64,000 bases of DNA from Candidula unifasciata. Taxonomy: Eukaryota; Mollusca; Gastropoda; Stylommatophora; Geomitridae. This document shows positions 23,494 to 33,644 of the stretch, one piece after another. The position numbers were made by a program, and so were the translations under genes. The notes under the pieces are model-generated. The model made no database searches. It was not told where the DNA came from and was given only the letters and a program-made list of their open reading frames with translations. The first letter of the stretch is position 1; the number at the start of each line of letters is the position of its first letter. The stretch lies in the NCBI GenBank assembly GCA_905116865.2, contig CAJHNH020006634.1, positions 248,001-312,000 on the forward strand, read 5' to 3'.

Positions 23494-24000
23494 TTTGCTC
23501 AATCATCTAACGCATGGGCAATGATTTCTCTCCCCTTGGTCGACCCACAGTTACTGTTCTTGGTTTCAAATGTCCTAGTTAGACGGAAGCACGCCAAACA
23601 CTGCAACTAGGAAGTGCGGGTTCGATTCCTGGAGATCATCATGTGCCATGCCGATAATCTAGGCGGTTGTCTTTCGCAGTCCAACACGATCACCAGAATC
23701 ATTTATCAAGTCCGTGTTTTTGTGTCGCGTTATCCCTATGGCGAAAGCAATCGTGGTATTTATCTATCTGCCTTCCCATTCCTCTCTTTCCATCAATCTG
23801 GCCAGTAGCTACCACGTTCTCGTTCAATCCTTCGTTCATAACATATCCGGAAAAAAAGTAAATGCTCAAGCTTTCTAATACGTTTACGCCTCGTTAGTTT
23901 TCTATTATTCCATGGATCACGTGCATTCGTCTTAACTCAGAATACATATCTCCAAAACAGGTTTTTAAAAAAAAAATATCTAGAAACCATGAGTTCCTAA
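23494..24000 (-). promoter_or_regulatory. presumed hnRNP L 5' leader and promoter region
   Basis: Sequence directly upstream of the hnRNP L start codon. I see no TATA box and no clear initiator. A short tRNA-like head with the B-box GGTTCGATTCC at 23618-23628 suggests a SINE remnant inside it. The assignment rests only on position. Confidence 0.3.
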
Positions 24001-24089
24001 CCCTTTGGCTCGGTACTATGGGTATCGCAACCCTTCGGCCTTGATTCCATGAAAAACATCGTTAATCTGGGAGAATTGTGGCTATTCTG

Positions 24090-24180
24090 CCTACCTCCGG
24101 GCGTAAACCCGGACCACAAGGGGTTCGTTACCCGGTCGCTGCGAAGCCTTGTTTAGCCAACTACGCTAGCGAGCCGGGCC
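24090..24180 (-). mobile_element. tRNA-like SINE head, unclassified
   Basis: On the minus strand GCTCGCTAGCGTAGTTGGCT resembles a tRNA D-arm/A box, followed by GGGTAACGAACCCC. No full cloverleaf can be drawn, so it is treated as a SINE remnant rather than a tRNA gene. Confidence 0.4.
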
Positions 24181-24930
24181 CAAAACAGTTTAAAACTAAA
24201 CATATCTTCATTGAAAGTAACTATTTTTTTCCCAGAAGCTTGTATGCTTATTGTCGATGTCTCACATGAATACATCAACAAATCTCCAATAAATCGCTTG
24301 TTTATTCATTTTGTTTTTGCCTCCGGCCTTAGATCCATACACCGAGTACCCAGTCAATTTGTTTTCCTGGCTTACGCAAAACAATTTAAAAACAATCTTT
24401 ACAGTGAACTCTATCTTGAGGTTTAAAAAAAATGCAATTTTACCGGGATTAATAGACTTCGTGAATGGGGAACAAATATTCAATTTAAGAGAAAACAAAA
24501 TCTATGTATTCAAGTTATGACGCAAAAACGTTGAACAGGATACCACTGACAAAGACTGATGTTGCTACAACAACAACTGCTACTACAACCACCACCCTAC
24601 AATATCCAATACAATGCAATACAATATCCAAATAACCCCACACATGTAGTTTCATAATCCGAGATCTCAGTCTGCACATTGGAATGAAGTTGACAATGCT
24701 AAAACATACGGAAAGATATAAAACCGAAGAAAAGGTAGATCAGCGAGCTTTACAAAATGAAAAGTGAATTTTGCGGCTACAGATCCTTCATCAGCACATA
24801 CATCAAATAAAACCACACGAATACACAAAATGACTTTACTGAAGTATACCGAAGCAACCACGTTGACATTCGAAAATGTTACTTAACCTGGACAATCCAA
24901 GGCAGTCTATTTAGGTGTACTGCACTTCTT
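24181..24930. other. unassigned intergenic sequence
   Basis: AT-rich sequence between the hnRNP L upstream region and a LINE fragment. Short imperfect runs such as ACTACAACCACCACC are present. I see no gene. Confidence 0.5.
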
Positions 24931-24934
24931 CTTC

Positions 24935-25500
24935 TTCTTCTTTTTCTCTTCCACTTTGTACCTCATCGAAGTGTCGGGGAAAGGGGGGGGGGAGGGAGAT
25001 GTAATGTTCGTTGATGAGCTCTGTCAAGAGCACTATTAGGACTGATGTTCATTTCAGTAAGGCTTTTCTTAATGCCATCACTCCATATTTTTCGAGGTCT
25101 TCCACTCGCTTTATACCCGTTGTAACGTTTTAGTGTGGCTCGCTGTGGCATATAGTACCAGGGCATTCTTATTAGGTATCCAAACCACTTCATTTGTTGT
25201 TCTTTGATGACCTGTAAGACTGGCTTTATTCCTAGCATTTGTCTGATTTCATGATTTCGTATTCTGTCTTTTCTTGAAACTCCTGCAGCACTTCTAAGGC
25301 ATTTCATCTCTGTTGTCACAATTTTACGTTCATTGGAGGAATGTAAGTGTCCACGTTTGGCATTGATAGCATAATATTGGCTAAAAAATAGTTCTGAAAA
25401 GATTCACTTTAGTACTCTGAGGTATCTGCTTGTGTGGCAATAGGGGAGATAGTTGACCCATTACTTGATTAGCTTTGGCACATCTGGAGCTGAATATTGC
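24935..25500 (-). mobile_element. LINE RT C-terminal fragment with 3' UTR
   Basis: The frame at 25319-24963 contains EMKCLRSAAGVSRKDRIRNH and QQMKWFGYLIRMPWYYMPQR, then GRPRKIWSDGIKKSLTEM. This MKWFGHL-x-RM / GRPRKRW-D pattern is characteristic of the region after the RT domain in non-LTR elements. It is a sister copy of 33645-34262 (about 90 percent alike by eye). A short run of CTT and the sequence CCACTTTGTACCTCATCGAA precede it at 24925-24970, the same 3' end as the other copy. Confidence 0.75.
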
Positions 25501-25689
25501 ACTGAATAAGGAAATGATTACAACCTATCGCGCACCTCTACGAAACATGAAGTTTAGTACCCATCTTGCTACAGATTTCTGCTCCTAATAAAAAGGCAGT
25601 GAGACTTCTGTAACACAAATTCTTCAGTTTCTTGTTTGTTACCAGGTGAATGAACAATATTTCTACACCGGATGGCTCTGACAGGCACA

Positions 25690-25880
25690 AGTCATCCTCA
25701 GGGCCCCCTCGACCGAAATACTTCTACATGGGGATCGGCACCCGAGACAACAGTTCAGGACTGTCCCAAACACAATATATCAAGGCAAACCTTCTGGCCA
25801 AGAGAAACATCAGTTGAAGCCAAACTTCACGGGTCGCTGGTGAATTACAAAAGATAGTGAAGTTCATACTAGAGTAAACA
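25690..25880 (+). mobile_element. degenerate LINE 3'-end fragment
   Basis: Encodes APETTVQDCPKHNISRQTFW and PRETSVEAKLHG, a decayed copy of the same LINE C-terminus as the copy at 63715-64000, with frameshifts. Confidence 0.6.
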
Positions 25881-26194
25881 TTGCAGATGAAAATAATCTT
25901 TTTCAAGCGAACGAAAGAAGAAGACGAAGAACTCATACTACATCTGATGCGACGAGCTAAAGGTCTTTCTTGGAACTTATGCACGAACAAAAACACACTC
26001 CAGGACTGGACTGTCGGAAAAAGCGTTGACGGTGACACGGCTCCAGGATGAACACAGTCTTTACTCATTGGGTGTTTGTTGAGCATCAACATTTAATTTC
26101 ATAAGAAATGTCGCCGGAGCTACGGAGCACGTGCTCTGCGCTTGACGTGATCTTCAGCGAGCAGCAAAGGGAAACAAGATTATTATGTCCTGGA

Positions 26195-26375
26195 GAGAAT
26201 GGGGCACCTGGGTGTAACCAGAGGGTCTGGCCGGCTCACTTTACTCAGAGGAAAGGCAAGACGGACATATAACCAGATTGTGACCGGTACCATCAGTATT
26301 GGAACTCTGCGCTGGCTGCTGAAGATGAGGACGGAGCACGCATTGGAATGCCCCGAGTTCTGTGATGTCAACTCA
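26195..26375 (+). repeat. dispersed repeat family 4
   Basis: Holds a conserved, protein-like segment GSGRLTLLRGKARRTYNQ then TISIGTLRWLLKMRTEHA and LECPEFCDVN. The same segment recurs at 31462-31690 (-), 34405-34600 (-), 55885-56110 (-), 14574-14670 (-), 30715-30775 (-), 11455-11545 (+), 35300-35405 (+) and 60575-60650 (+), always ending near TG(A/T)GATGTCA or its variant. I cannot assign it to a known element class. Confidence 0.6.
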
Positions 26376-26575
26376 ACTCAACTGAGCATTATTCAGGAAC
26401 CGGTTGCTGCGCAGAGTATTCAGAGATCAATATGCGCGAGCTGACTATTATCCACAAAAGGAAGAGTCCATGCAAGATCCAGGGCTGGATTTAGACTGAC
26501 GAGGCCCTAATCTGTATATGAGCCTGAAGACTGAGACTACAGATCAGCGCCAGGATAATTACCAGCAGACATGAG

Positions 26576-28190
26576 TAAAACCATTTCAATCGAGAGGGTG
26601 TACAATGTAAAACCATTTCAATCGAGAGGGTGTACAATGTAAAACCATTTGAATCGAGAGGGTGTACAATGTAAAACCATTTGAATCGAGAAGGTGTACA
26701 ATGTAAAACCATTTGAATCGAGAGGGTGTACAATGTAAAACCATTTGAATCGAGAGGTGTACAATCTGAAATTCCTTGAATCGAGAGAATTGACAATGTG
26801 AAACCCTTTCAATTAAGCTGGTGTGTGTGAAACCCTTTGAACTGAGAGGGTGTACAATGTGAAACCCTTTGAATCGAAGGTGTACAATGTGAAACCCTTT
26901 GAATCGAGAGTGTACAATGTGAAACCATTTGAATCGAGAGGGAGTACAATGTGAAACCCCTTGAACTGAGAGGGTGTACAATGTGAAACCCTTTGAATCG
27001 AGAGGGTGTACAATATAAAACCCCTTGAACTGAGAGGGTGTACAATGTGAAACCCTTTGAATCGAGAGGGTGTACAATATAAAACCCTTTGAACTGAGAG
27101 GGTGTACAATATAAAAACCCTTGAACTGAGAGGGTGTACAATATAAAAACCCTTTGAACTGAGAGGGTGTACAATATAAAAACCCTTTGAACTGAGAGGA
27201 TGTACAATGTGAAACCCTTTAAATCGAGAGGGTGTACAATATAAAACCCCTTGAACTGAGAGGGAGTACAATGTAAAACCCTTTGAACTGAGAGGGTGTA
27301 CAATATAAAACCCCTTGAACTGAGAGGATGTACAATGTGAAACCCTTTAAATCGAGAGGGTGTACAATGTGAAACCCCTTGAACTGAGAGGGTGTACAAT
27401 GTGAAACCCCTTGAACTGAGAGGGTGTACAATGTAAAACCCTTTGAACTGAGAGGGTGTACAATGTAAAACCCTTTGAACTGAGAGGGTGTACAATGTAA
27501 AACCCTTTGAACTGAGAGGGTGTACAATGTAAAACCCTTTGAACTGAGAGTGTGTACAATGTAAAACCCTTTGAACTGAGAGGGTGTACAATGTGAAACC
27601 CTTTGAATCGAGAGGGTGTACAATATAAAACCCTTTGAACTGAGAGGGTGTACAATATAAAAACCCTTTGAACTAAGAGGGTGTACAATATAAAAACCTT
27701 TTGAACTGAGAGGGTGTACAATATAAAAACCCTTTGAACTGAGAGGATGTACAATGTGAAACCCTTTAAATCGAGAGGGTGTACAAAATAAAACCCCTTG
27801 AACTGAGAGGGAGTACAATGTAAAACCCTTTGAACTGAGAGGGTGTACAATATAAAACCCCTTGAACTGAGAGGATGTACAATGTGAAACCCTTTAAATC
27901 GAGAGGGTGTACAATGTGAAACCCCTTGAACTGAGAGGGTGTACAATGTGAAACCCCTTGAACTGAGAGGGTGTACAATGTAAAACCCTTTGAACTGAGA
28001 GGGTGTACAATGTGAAACCCCTTGAACTGAGAGGGTGTACAATGTAAAACCCTTTGAACTGAGAGGGTGTACAATGTAAAACCCTTTGAACTGAGAGGGT
28101 GTACAATGTAAAACCCTTTGAACTGAGAGGGAGTACAATGTGAAACCATTTGAACTGAGAGGGTGTACAATGTAAAACCCTTTAAATCTA
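26576..28190. repeat. 31-bp minisatellite
   Basis: About 52 copies of AAACCCTTTGAACTGAGAGG followed by GTGTACAATGT. The left end carries AATCGAGAG variants, the rest mostly AACTGAGAG. A block of about 550 bases is duplicated internally: AGGATGTACAATGTGAAACC occurs at 27197 and again at 27743 with matching neighbours. All three minus-strand frames are open because 31 is not divisible by three. Confidence 0.96.
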
Positions 28191-28316
28191 TGTCTGCCCA
28201 AACATCAGTTGGTTTTTTTTTCGTTCGTTGTTAAATTAAAAAAAAAAAAAAAAAACCCATCGCGTTCAACCAGCTTAGATCAACTTTGGTTAAAAGTGCG
28301 ATCTTTACCTTAGGGG

Positions 28317-28570
28317 CGATAAAAGGACACATTTCCACTGGACATATAGGGTTAGACCGATATACTACAGACCAAGGGGCACTTGGTGGCTGTTGGAGTC
28401 AGCAGTATGCCGGCCATCTTCACTTTCCAGGATTCCGCCTGGTACTTATTCAAGGCTGGGTCCACCTGAGAACCAAGGTCATTTCAACAAAAGTCTGGTA
28501 CAGTCGGGACTCGAACCCACCACCTTCCAATCGACGGTCGAGCGTCTAGCCGTCACACCACGGCGGCTCC
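28317..28570 (-). mobile_element. SINE family 1 copy with best-preserved tRNA head
   Basis: Minus-strand head GGGAGCCGCCGTGGTGTGAC continues GGCTAGACG (A box) and GTGGGTTCGAGTCCCG (B box), a near-canonical RNA polymerase III internal promoter. Flanks CTTAGGGG (28309-28316) and CTTAGAGG (28571-28578) match 7 of 8. Confidence 0.82.
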
Positions 28571-29054
28571 CTTAGAGGTGAAAGTATTTCTTGAATTTTC
28601 AATGGGTTTTTCTGTTCAATACCTTTTTATTTAGCTATTCTGTGAAATAGTGGGAACTTCTTGATCTCAAAGTCGTTGATTTCTGTGACTAAAACCTACT
28701 TCCAATCGCATGATGTAATTTGGTATCGATGCCAGTAAGGACTGGTAGGACACATCTGTTACGGTACTCTCCCTGTCCGAGTATGCCAGCCTGGACTGGG
28801 TTGGTTAGAATCCCCTCACCACCTCGCTCCCCTCCCGACTGAAACAAATCCCCCTCTTTACTATGGACTCGAACCAGGGTCTCTCAGATAAAAGCACAAT
28901 GCTGTAAACATTACGACAGAAAGTTAAAAAAAAAATCGACAGCAAATCATGAATATTAAAACTGATATAAAGATGTGATTATGTGCTGGCAATATTTGCA
29001 ATTTCAAACAGCAGAAGTGTAACCAGAACACTGGAATCACATATCAGTGATCGC

Positions 29055-29508
29055 TATTCAATATTGGGCTATCCTCCGAATAACGGTCCTAAATTATCAA
29101 GGCGGAAAATATACCCTAATAGGGCCTCAGTCACGTGTCAAATGCGCACTTCCGGGGACCATAACGCCACCACTTCCGCCACCGCCGAGAGTATCCGCCA
29201 CGCCGCTCACGCGGCGTGGAATGGGCTAAACTACATGGCTAGGACACGAGCAAATAAAATCAAGGAAGCTGCAGGAGATGCGGTAACTGCTGCTCGTGAG
29301 TCCCAGCCGTCTAGTTTAGCCCCAATCCACGCCACCTGAGCGGCGTGTGGGAAACTCTCGGCGGTGGCGGAAGTTCGCAATTTGGTGGTGGCGTTATAGT
29401 CCCCGGAAGTGCGCAGTTGACACGTGACTGAGACCGTGTTAGGGTATATTTTCCGCCTCGATAATTTAGGATCGTTATTCGGAGGATAGCCCAATATTGG
29501 TTTGAATA
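29055..29508. mobile_element. foldback element: ~200-bp inverted arms, 40-base loop
   Basis: Arms at 29055-29251 and 29292-29508 are inverted copies with about 85-90 percent identity by eye, e.g. TATTGGGCTATCCTCCGAAT, GGCGGAAAATATACCCTAA, CAGTCACGTGTCAA and CTTCCGCCACCGCCGAGAGT on both. The arms are GC-rich near the loop. It is a foldback or MITE-like element. I see no coding capacity and no obvious target duplication. Confidence 0.85.
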
Positions 29509-29540
29509 GAGTGAGAAAAAAGTTATTTGCATATCCTTTA

Positions 29541-29660
29541 CTTACGTTCCGGCGTGATGCTGACCACGTCACACATCTTGTGCTGATTGGTCTATAAAAT
29601 ATAGGTCTAGCCCTATATGCCCTATACGCCTAAAGGCGTGGAAAAGGGTCCTTTACTTTT
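29541..29660 (+). mobile_element. 3' half of SINE family 1
   Basis: TTGGTCTATAAAATATAGGT and CGCCTAAAGGCGTGGAAAAG match the 3' half of the copy at 20236. A GTAAGT donor-like site in this copy is part of the SINE, not an exon. Confidence 0.75.
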
Positions 29661-29662
29661 AC

Positions 29663-29880
29663 ATACGTTGCAGAACAAATTGCAGCATGTTTTTGTTTTC
29701 TGACTGTTTGTGATTTCATTAGGCAATCTTACGTTCAGTAGTTTGCCATTAGTGAACGGTCGGTTCTCCATATCCATGACGAAGCCAACACAAAGCGGTT
29801 TGCGGCCTAATCGCCCGCAGCAGGTATCAAACCTGGTACTAAGGAATTACGAAGCAACGCCCAAGCCATAGACACAGACG
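29663..29880 (-). mobile_element. SINE family 2 copy
   Basis: Reverse orientation: TTACGTTCAGTAGTTTGCCA is the reverse complement of the family body, and CAGGTATCAAACCTGGTACT is the degraded B box. It abuts the 3' half of a family 1 SINE at 29541-29660. Confidence 0.7.
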
Positions 29881-30068
29881 GTGTTACATAAACATTCTTT
29901 GTTTGAATTTAAATATCAGTGAACGAATAATTCAGAAAGGTTTCAACGGAAAATAACTGCTAAAATGCAATGCAATAATCATTTCTATGTGTCAAGTAAC
30001 TAGTGAACCGGTAAATAACAAATGACTTTATGAATACATTTACAAGTATTATGTATTATCTCTACTCA

Positions 30069-30190
30069 CCTTCTAACTTGGGGTATGGTTGCAAGCGTTG
30101 AGCAAATAGACGAACACCACCGTCGCACAATCTAACACGGGTTTGCACATTTTGAACATTAAGAGTTTTGACGATACTGATGCGAATCAT
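30069..30190 (-). CDS. possible first exon of an unrecognised gene
   Basis: The minus strand has ATG at 30190 and an open frame MIRISIVKTLNVQNVQTRVR continuing LCDGGVRLFAQRLQPYPKLE, then a consensus donor AAG/GTGAGT at 30068. The basic, Ser/Leu-containing, acid-poor start resembles a mitochondrial targeting peptide. I found no second exon before hnRNP L, so it could be a pseudogene fragment or a chance frame. Confidence 0.3.
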
Positions 30191-30346
30191 AGAACACCAC
30201 CCAGCGTGCAGGTGTTGCTGGTAATGCAAGAGCGGATGGATTGGCCAGCTCCGCCTTAGTTGCAGAGGGACGTGCTATGGATGGCCGACATTGTTAATGC
30301 CGTATATAGATAGGATGATCGGAGATTTTGGGAGCTGCGGGTCCAC

Positions 30347-30673
30347 ATGACTGCTACGAATGCAAGAATGGGTAGTAAAAATCGGCACAGCAAAGCAGAC
30401 TGGACGCACAAAAAGTCTCGTAAACCAGCACAGGACTGGCACTATCAACCGGGGAAAGCGGATGCATATGTTAAAAGGGGACCAATGGACGTGTCTGGAC
30501 AGCCACCAAAACACATAACTCGTAACTCAACACAAAGGAAAACGGAACCTTTTGAACGTAAAGAGATCCACCAGACAACATCGAAAAGAACTGAACCGTC
30601 AGCTCAATTAGCTCTCAGAAAACAATCATATCCCATACCATTTAACGTAGTTTTGTTCAGTCCTGAACAGTAA
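30347..30673 (+). CDS. hypothetical 108-residue basic frame
   Basis: Begins MTATNARMGSKNRHSK, is rich in Lys/Arg/Thr/Pro, has no recognisable domain, and ends inside a repeated sequence (30645-30704). It lies divergent to the candidate exon at 30069-30190, 156 bases apart, so it may be 5' flanking sequence rather than coding. Confidence 0.15.
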   Translation: MTATNARMGSKNRHSKADWTHKKSRKPAQDWHYQPGKADAYVKRGPMDVSGQPPKHITRNSTQRKTEPFERKEIHQTTSKRTEPSAQLALRKQSYPIPFNVVLFSPEQ

Positions 30674-30858
30674 GTAATCAAGATAAAGTAGTTTGAGACC
30701 ACGGCAGCTAACGGGACGACATTCCCATAAGCGCTCCACCCCCATCTTCATCAGCTGCCACAGTAACCTCATTTGGGTTCTTTGTTACCGTACCTTTTTA
30801 ACGCAGTTTTGTTCAGTCCTGAACAGTAAGTAATAAAGATACAGTAGTTTGAGACCTC
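30645..30858. repeat. direct repeat of ~60 bp, 154 bp apart
   Basis: GTTTTGTTCAGTCCTGAACA then GTAAGTAAT...AGTTTGAGACC occurs at 30645-30704 and 30799-30858, with a family 4 fragment between. Confidence 0.85.
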
Positions 30859-30892
30859 AGAGAAGTTTCTATACGCCAGCGGCACATCGGAG

Positions 30893-31119
30893 ATATGATG
30901 TAAACCCCTAGCTCTATAGACAATGGAAACACGATGGGTAATATGGTCAATACTAAATAAACCATCTTTACTGCCCGTGACCTTTCGTGGAAGTTATTTT
31001 AGATGGAGTCGACCCTGGAGCCAAGCGCAACTATACACATTTACTTCAATCAGGGTTGGAGCCGAAAGCATTTTGGCCCGCTAGCAGGTGTCTAATTACT
31101 GCACCACCATGGTTCCCCC
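30893..31119 (-). mobile_element. diverged SINE family 1 copy
   Basis: The order of conserved blocks is the same as at 20236 (TATAGACAATGG, GGGTAATATGGTCAATACTA, CCTGGAGCCAAG) and it ends in a degraded tRNA-like head CATGGTGGTGCAGTAATTAG on the minus strand. Confidence 0.65.
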
Positions 31120-31461
31120 AGAGAAGGGAAAGACAACGAGATAAATACCCGGATGACCAGACCACACATGACCCGACCCGTTAATAGGACAAGAAGCCCA
31201 CCCTAGAACAGAGCTTGGGTATCGTGCCAGATGACAGACACTGACCGGCTAAACTGATTGGCACGGCACCTGATGTTGAGGATGAAATAAAAATGGTTGT
31301 TCTTGTGCTGGGTTGTTCAACCTATTATACAAGAAGGGGCGCTAGAACCTGAGGGTTCGGTTCACTGAAGCAAACAACCCCCCCCCCCCCCCCCACCCCG
31401 TAGAGAATTCGCAAGAGTGCTTCGTGGTCGCTTACATGTTGAATTACAATAAACATCACAG

Positions 31462-31690
31462 TCCTCGGGACAATCCCATAAGCGTTCTGTCCCAATTGTC
31501 AGCAGCAAGCACACAGTTCCAGTTCACTTGGCACCAGTAATTGATAGTATTTTCGTCTCGCCATTCCCTTGAGTGGTGAGCGTCGGCCAGATCCCATGGT
31601 AACTCCTCGCAGCTTTGTTCTTCTCAGGCTGTGATGATCTTTTTGTACTTCCACACAGCAGCTCACTCGCTCCCAAAGGACCCTTACAAC
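31462..31690 (-). repeat. dispersed repeat family 4
   Basis: The minus-strand translation includes LRRTKLRGVTMGSGRRSPLK and GMARRKYYQLLVPSELELCA, aligning with 26195-26375. Confidence 0.55.
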
Positions 31691-31930
31691 AAACAGTTTG
31701 GTAAATATCAGTTCACCACCACGTGATGCAGAACCAGCAAGTCCTGTTCGTTTCCTGCACACTGGCTTGCCATGATAGGAGAATTCTATGGACGCTTACT
31801 ACCCGCGTCTTTACCTTTCTCAAAATGCTCTGTCACAATTACAAGTGCTCATTGCTGGTTCTCAGGCCAGCGGAAAGCTGCAGCGACTGCCTTTATCTCC
31901 CTTTTGTGGTCCCTTTAACCATGTACAACA

Positions 31931-32118
31931 GTTAGTTGCGTATCCTTTGGAAGACTTTATAGAACAAACCTCAGCATTTTTGGGCAGTCAGTGATTTTAC
32001 TAGGCCATTTTACGTTCACAAAGGCGGTCTGACGCCAAGTCGCCCGCAGTTGTGATCGAAACCTGTATCTTAGAATTACGAAGCTTGTTCACAACGCACA
32101 AGTCAGAGATACCGTCTC
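31931..32118 (-). mobile_element. SINE family 2 copy, diverged
   Basis: GTTAGTTGCGTATCCTTTGG is the reversed 3' end, then TTTTACTAGGCCATTTTACG and TCGAAACCTGTATCTTAGAA (B-box region). The body has a deletion. Confidence 0.65.
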
Positions 32119-33434
32119 ACCATGTACGATTTTCTTCTTAAGAATTTGTTTATATATTTCATATTTTGTCAAATATATTATTGGATTTATTCGCCATTCA
32201 GCGCATAGTAATAAAAATGCTTTTTCTTATAATTATTTATAACATCATCATTAGTATATCATTCTGATGGCAACAGCGGTCTTGAAATCCATTGCTCTAG
32301 TTGTAAAAGAATGTTTCTAAAACGAGTGGGTCTTGCTAGTCACATTCGCCATCGCCATGGGCTGTGATTCCCTGGCCTGTCCACAGCACAATATCACAAT
32401 GTCGCCTGGAAAGACGGAAAAGGGCCATCATCATCATCATTACCACCACCACCACCACCACCACCACCACCACCACCACCACCACCACCACCACCACCAC
32501 CACCACCACCACCACCACCACCACCACCACCACCACCACCACCACCACCACCACCATTATTATTATTACGCACTTAAACAAGGCGCATCTCTTTTCGCCC
32601 CTGCTACTAGAAAATTATTAAGGGGTTGAGGGCCCAACATGTTTTCTTTGCGTCGGCGCCTCTGCAATGATACGTCCCTCCCATTGTAATAGGCGTATTT
32701 CTAACTAGAAAAGAGGATAGCGATGGGATCAACAGGAATCCTAATTCTGGCCCCAGACTCAAAACAAAAGCAGAGGAATTGAAATTACATGTCTGACCAC
32801 ACTACAAAGAAACATTAACACATCTCATTCACACATTTTCCAATTCACAATCACACACAAAAAATGCTGCAAACTCACCATTGTTAACTAGCGAGCGATC
32901 TAGCTGCTGGAAAGTCACCCTATTAGAAAATATTGATTATCGAGTAATGAAACAAAGGTTATCTTAACGAGGGAAAATGTTCTAACGGGTATAACAGAAT
33001 TCTTTCGTTTGTTTTAGTGGAAGGCAGTCAGGGACTTTTTGAAAAGCTTTCAGTTTAATGTGAAACTAGAACAGTAAACAGATATGAAAATATATCGATG
33101 AAAGTGTAACTAACACTGGAATAAGTTTTAATGGAGTGTTCATGGAATCTTTAGTTGGCTGTAAGCTAGAGCATGAAGTCATTGCCCGTGTGAAAGGTTC
33201 ATTGGGACACATACAAGCTTGAATAGATTGCAGGGTTTATGGTAAGGACTCATGTTTGTAATATTTGATGTTTCATCTATCTGTACACTTTCTTTTTTAA
33301 TTTTTTAAAAAATGTTTCATTTATTTATCTCCCTTTCTTCCTTCCTACTTGATCATTCGTCTATCTGTGATTTATCAAAAAAAATTTTTTAGTTTTCACC
33401 ATCTGACTGTCTACCCCGCTGCCTGCATTCCTGT
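32119..33434. other. unassigned intergenic sequence around (CCA)n
   Basis: AT-rich, stop-dense in all frames apart from the (CCA)n microsatellite. Nothing else recognised. Confidence 0.5.
32439..32557. repeat. (CCA)n microsatellite
   Basis: About 39 CAC units between short (CAT)n and (ATT)n runs. Confidence 0.96.
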
Positions 33435-33641
33435 CTTCTTCTTCTTCTTCTTCTTCTTCTTCTTCTTCTTCTTCTTCTTCTTCTTCTTCTTCTTCTTCTT
33501 CTTCTTCTTCTTCTTCTTCTTCTTCTTCTTCTTCTTCTTCTTCTTCTTCTTCTTCTTCTTCTTCTTCTTCTTCTTCTTCTTCTTCTTCTTCTTCTTCTTC
33601 TTCTTCTTCTTCTTCTTCTTCTTCTTCTTCTTCTTCTTCTT
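33435..33641. repeat. (TTC)n microsatellite, ~69 units
   Basis: Uninterrupted CTT repeats joined directly to the 3' end of the LINE fragment at 33645-34262, whose tail is GAA-rich on the coding strand. Confidence 0.97.
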
Positions 33642-33644
33642 TTT

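Noticed and set aside
26576..28190. CRISPR-like regular repeats (25, 28 and 31 bp arrays)
   Set aside because: Units are directly adjacent with no unique spacers, in an intron-containing animal genome, with no cas genes.
26586..28201. Long minus-strand frames of up to 284 residues in the 31-bp array
   Set aside because: Same effect: the period is not a multiple of three and lacks stops, so every frame is open.
28498..28571. tRNA gene on the minus strand (and similar at 24097-24180, 56521-56600)
   Set aside because: A and B boxes are present but no complete cloverleaf with an acceptor stem can be drawn, and the sequences continue into SINE bodies.
29541..29575. ATG-initiated exon-like stretch with a GTAAGT donor on the minus strand
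   Set aside because: The sequence aligns with the body of SINE family 1 (compare 20300-20345), so the donor-like site is coincidental.
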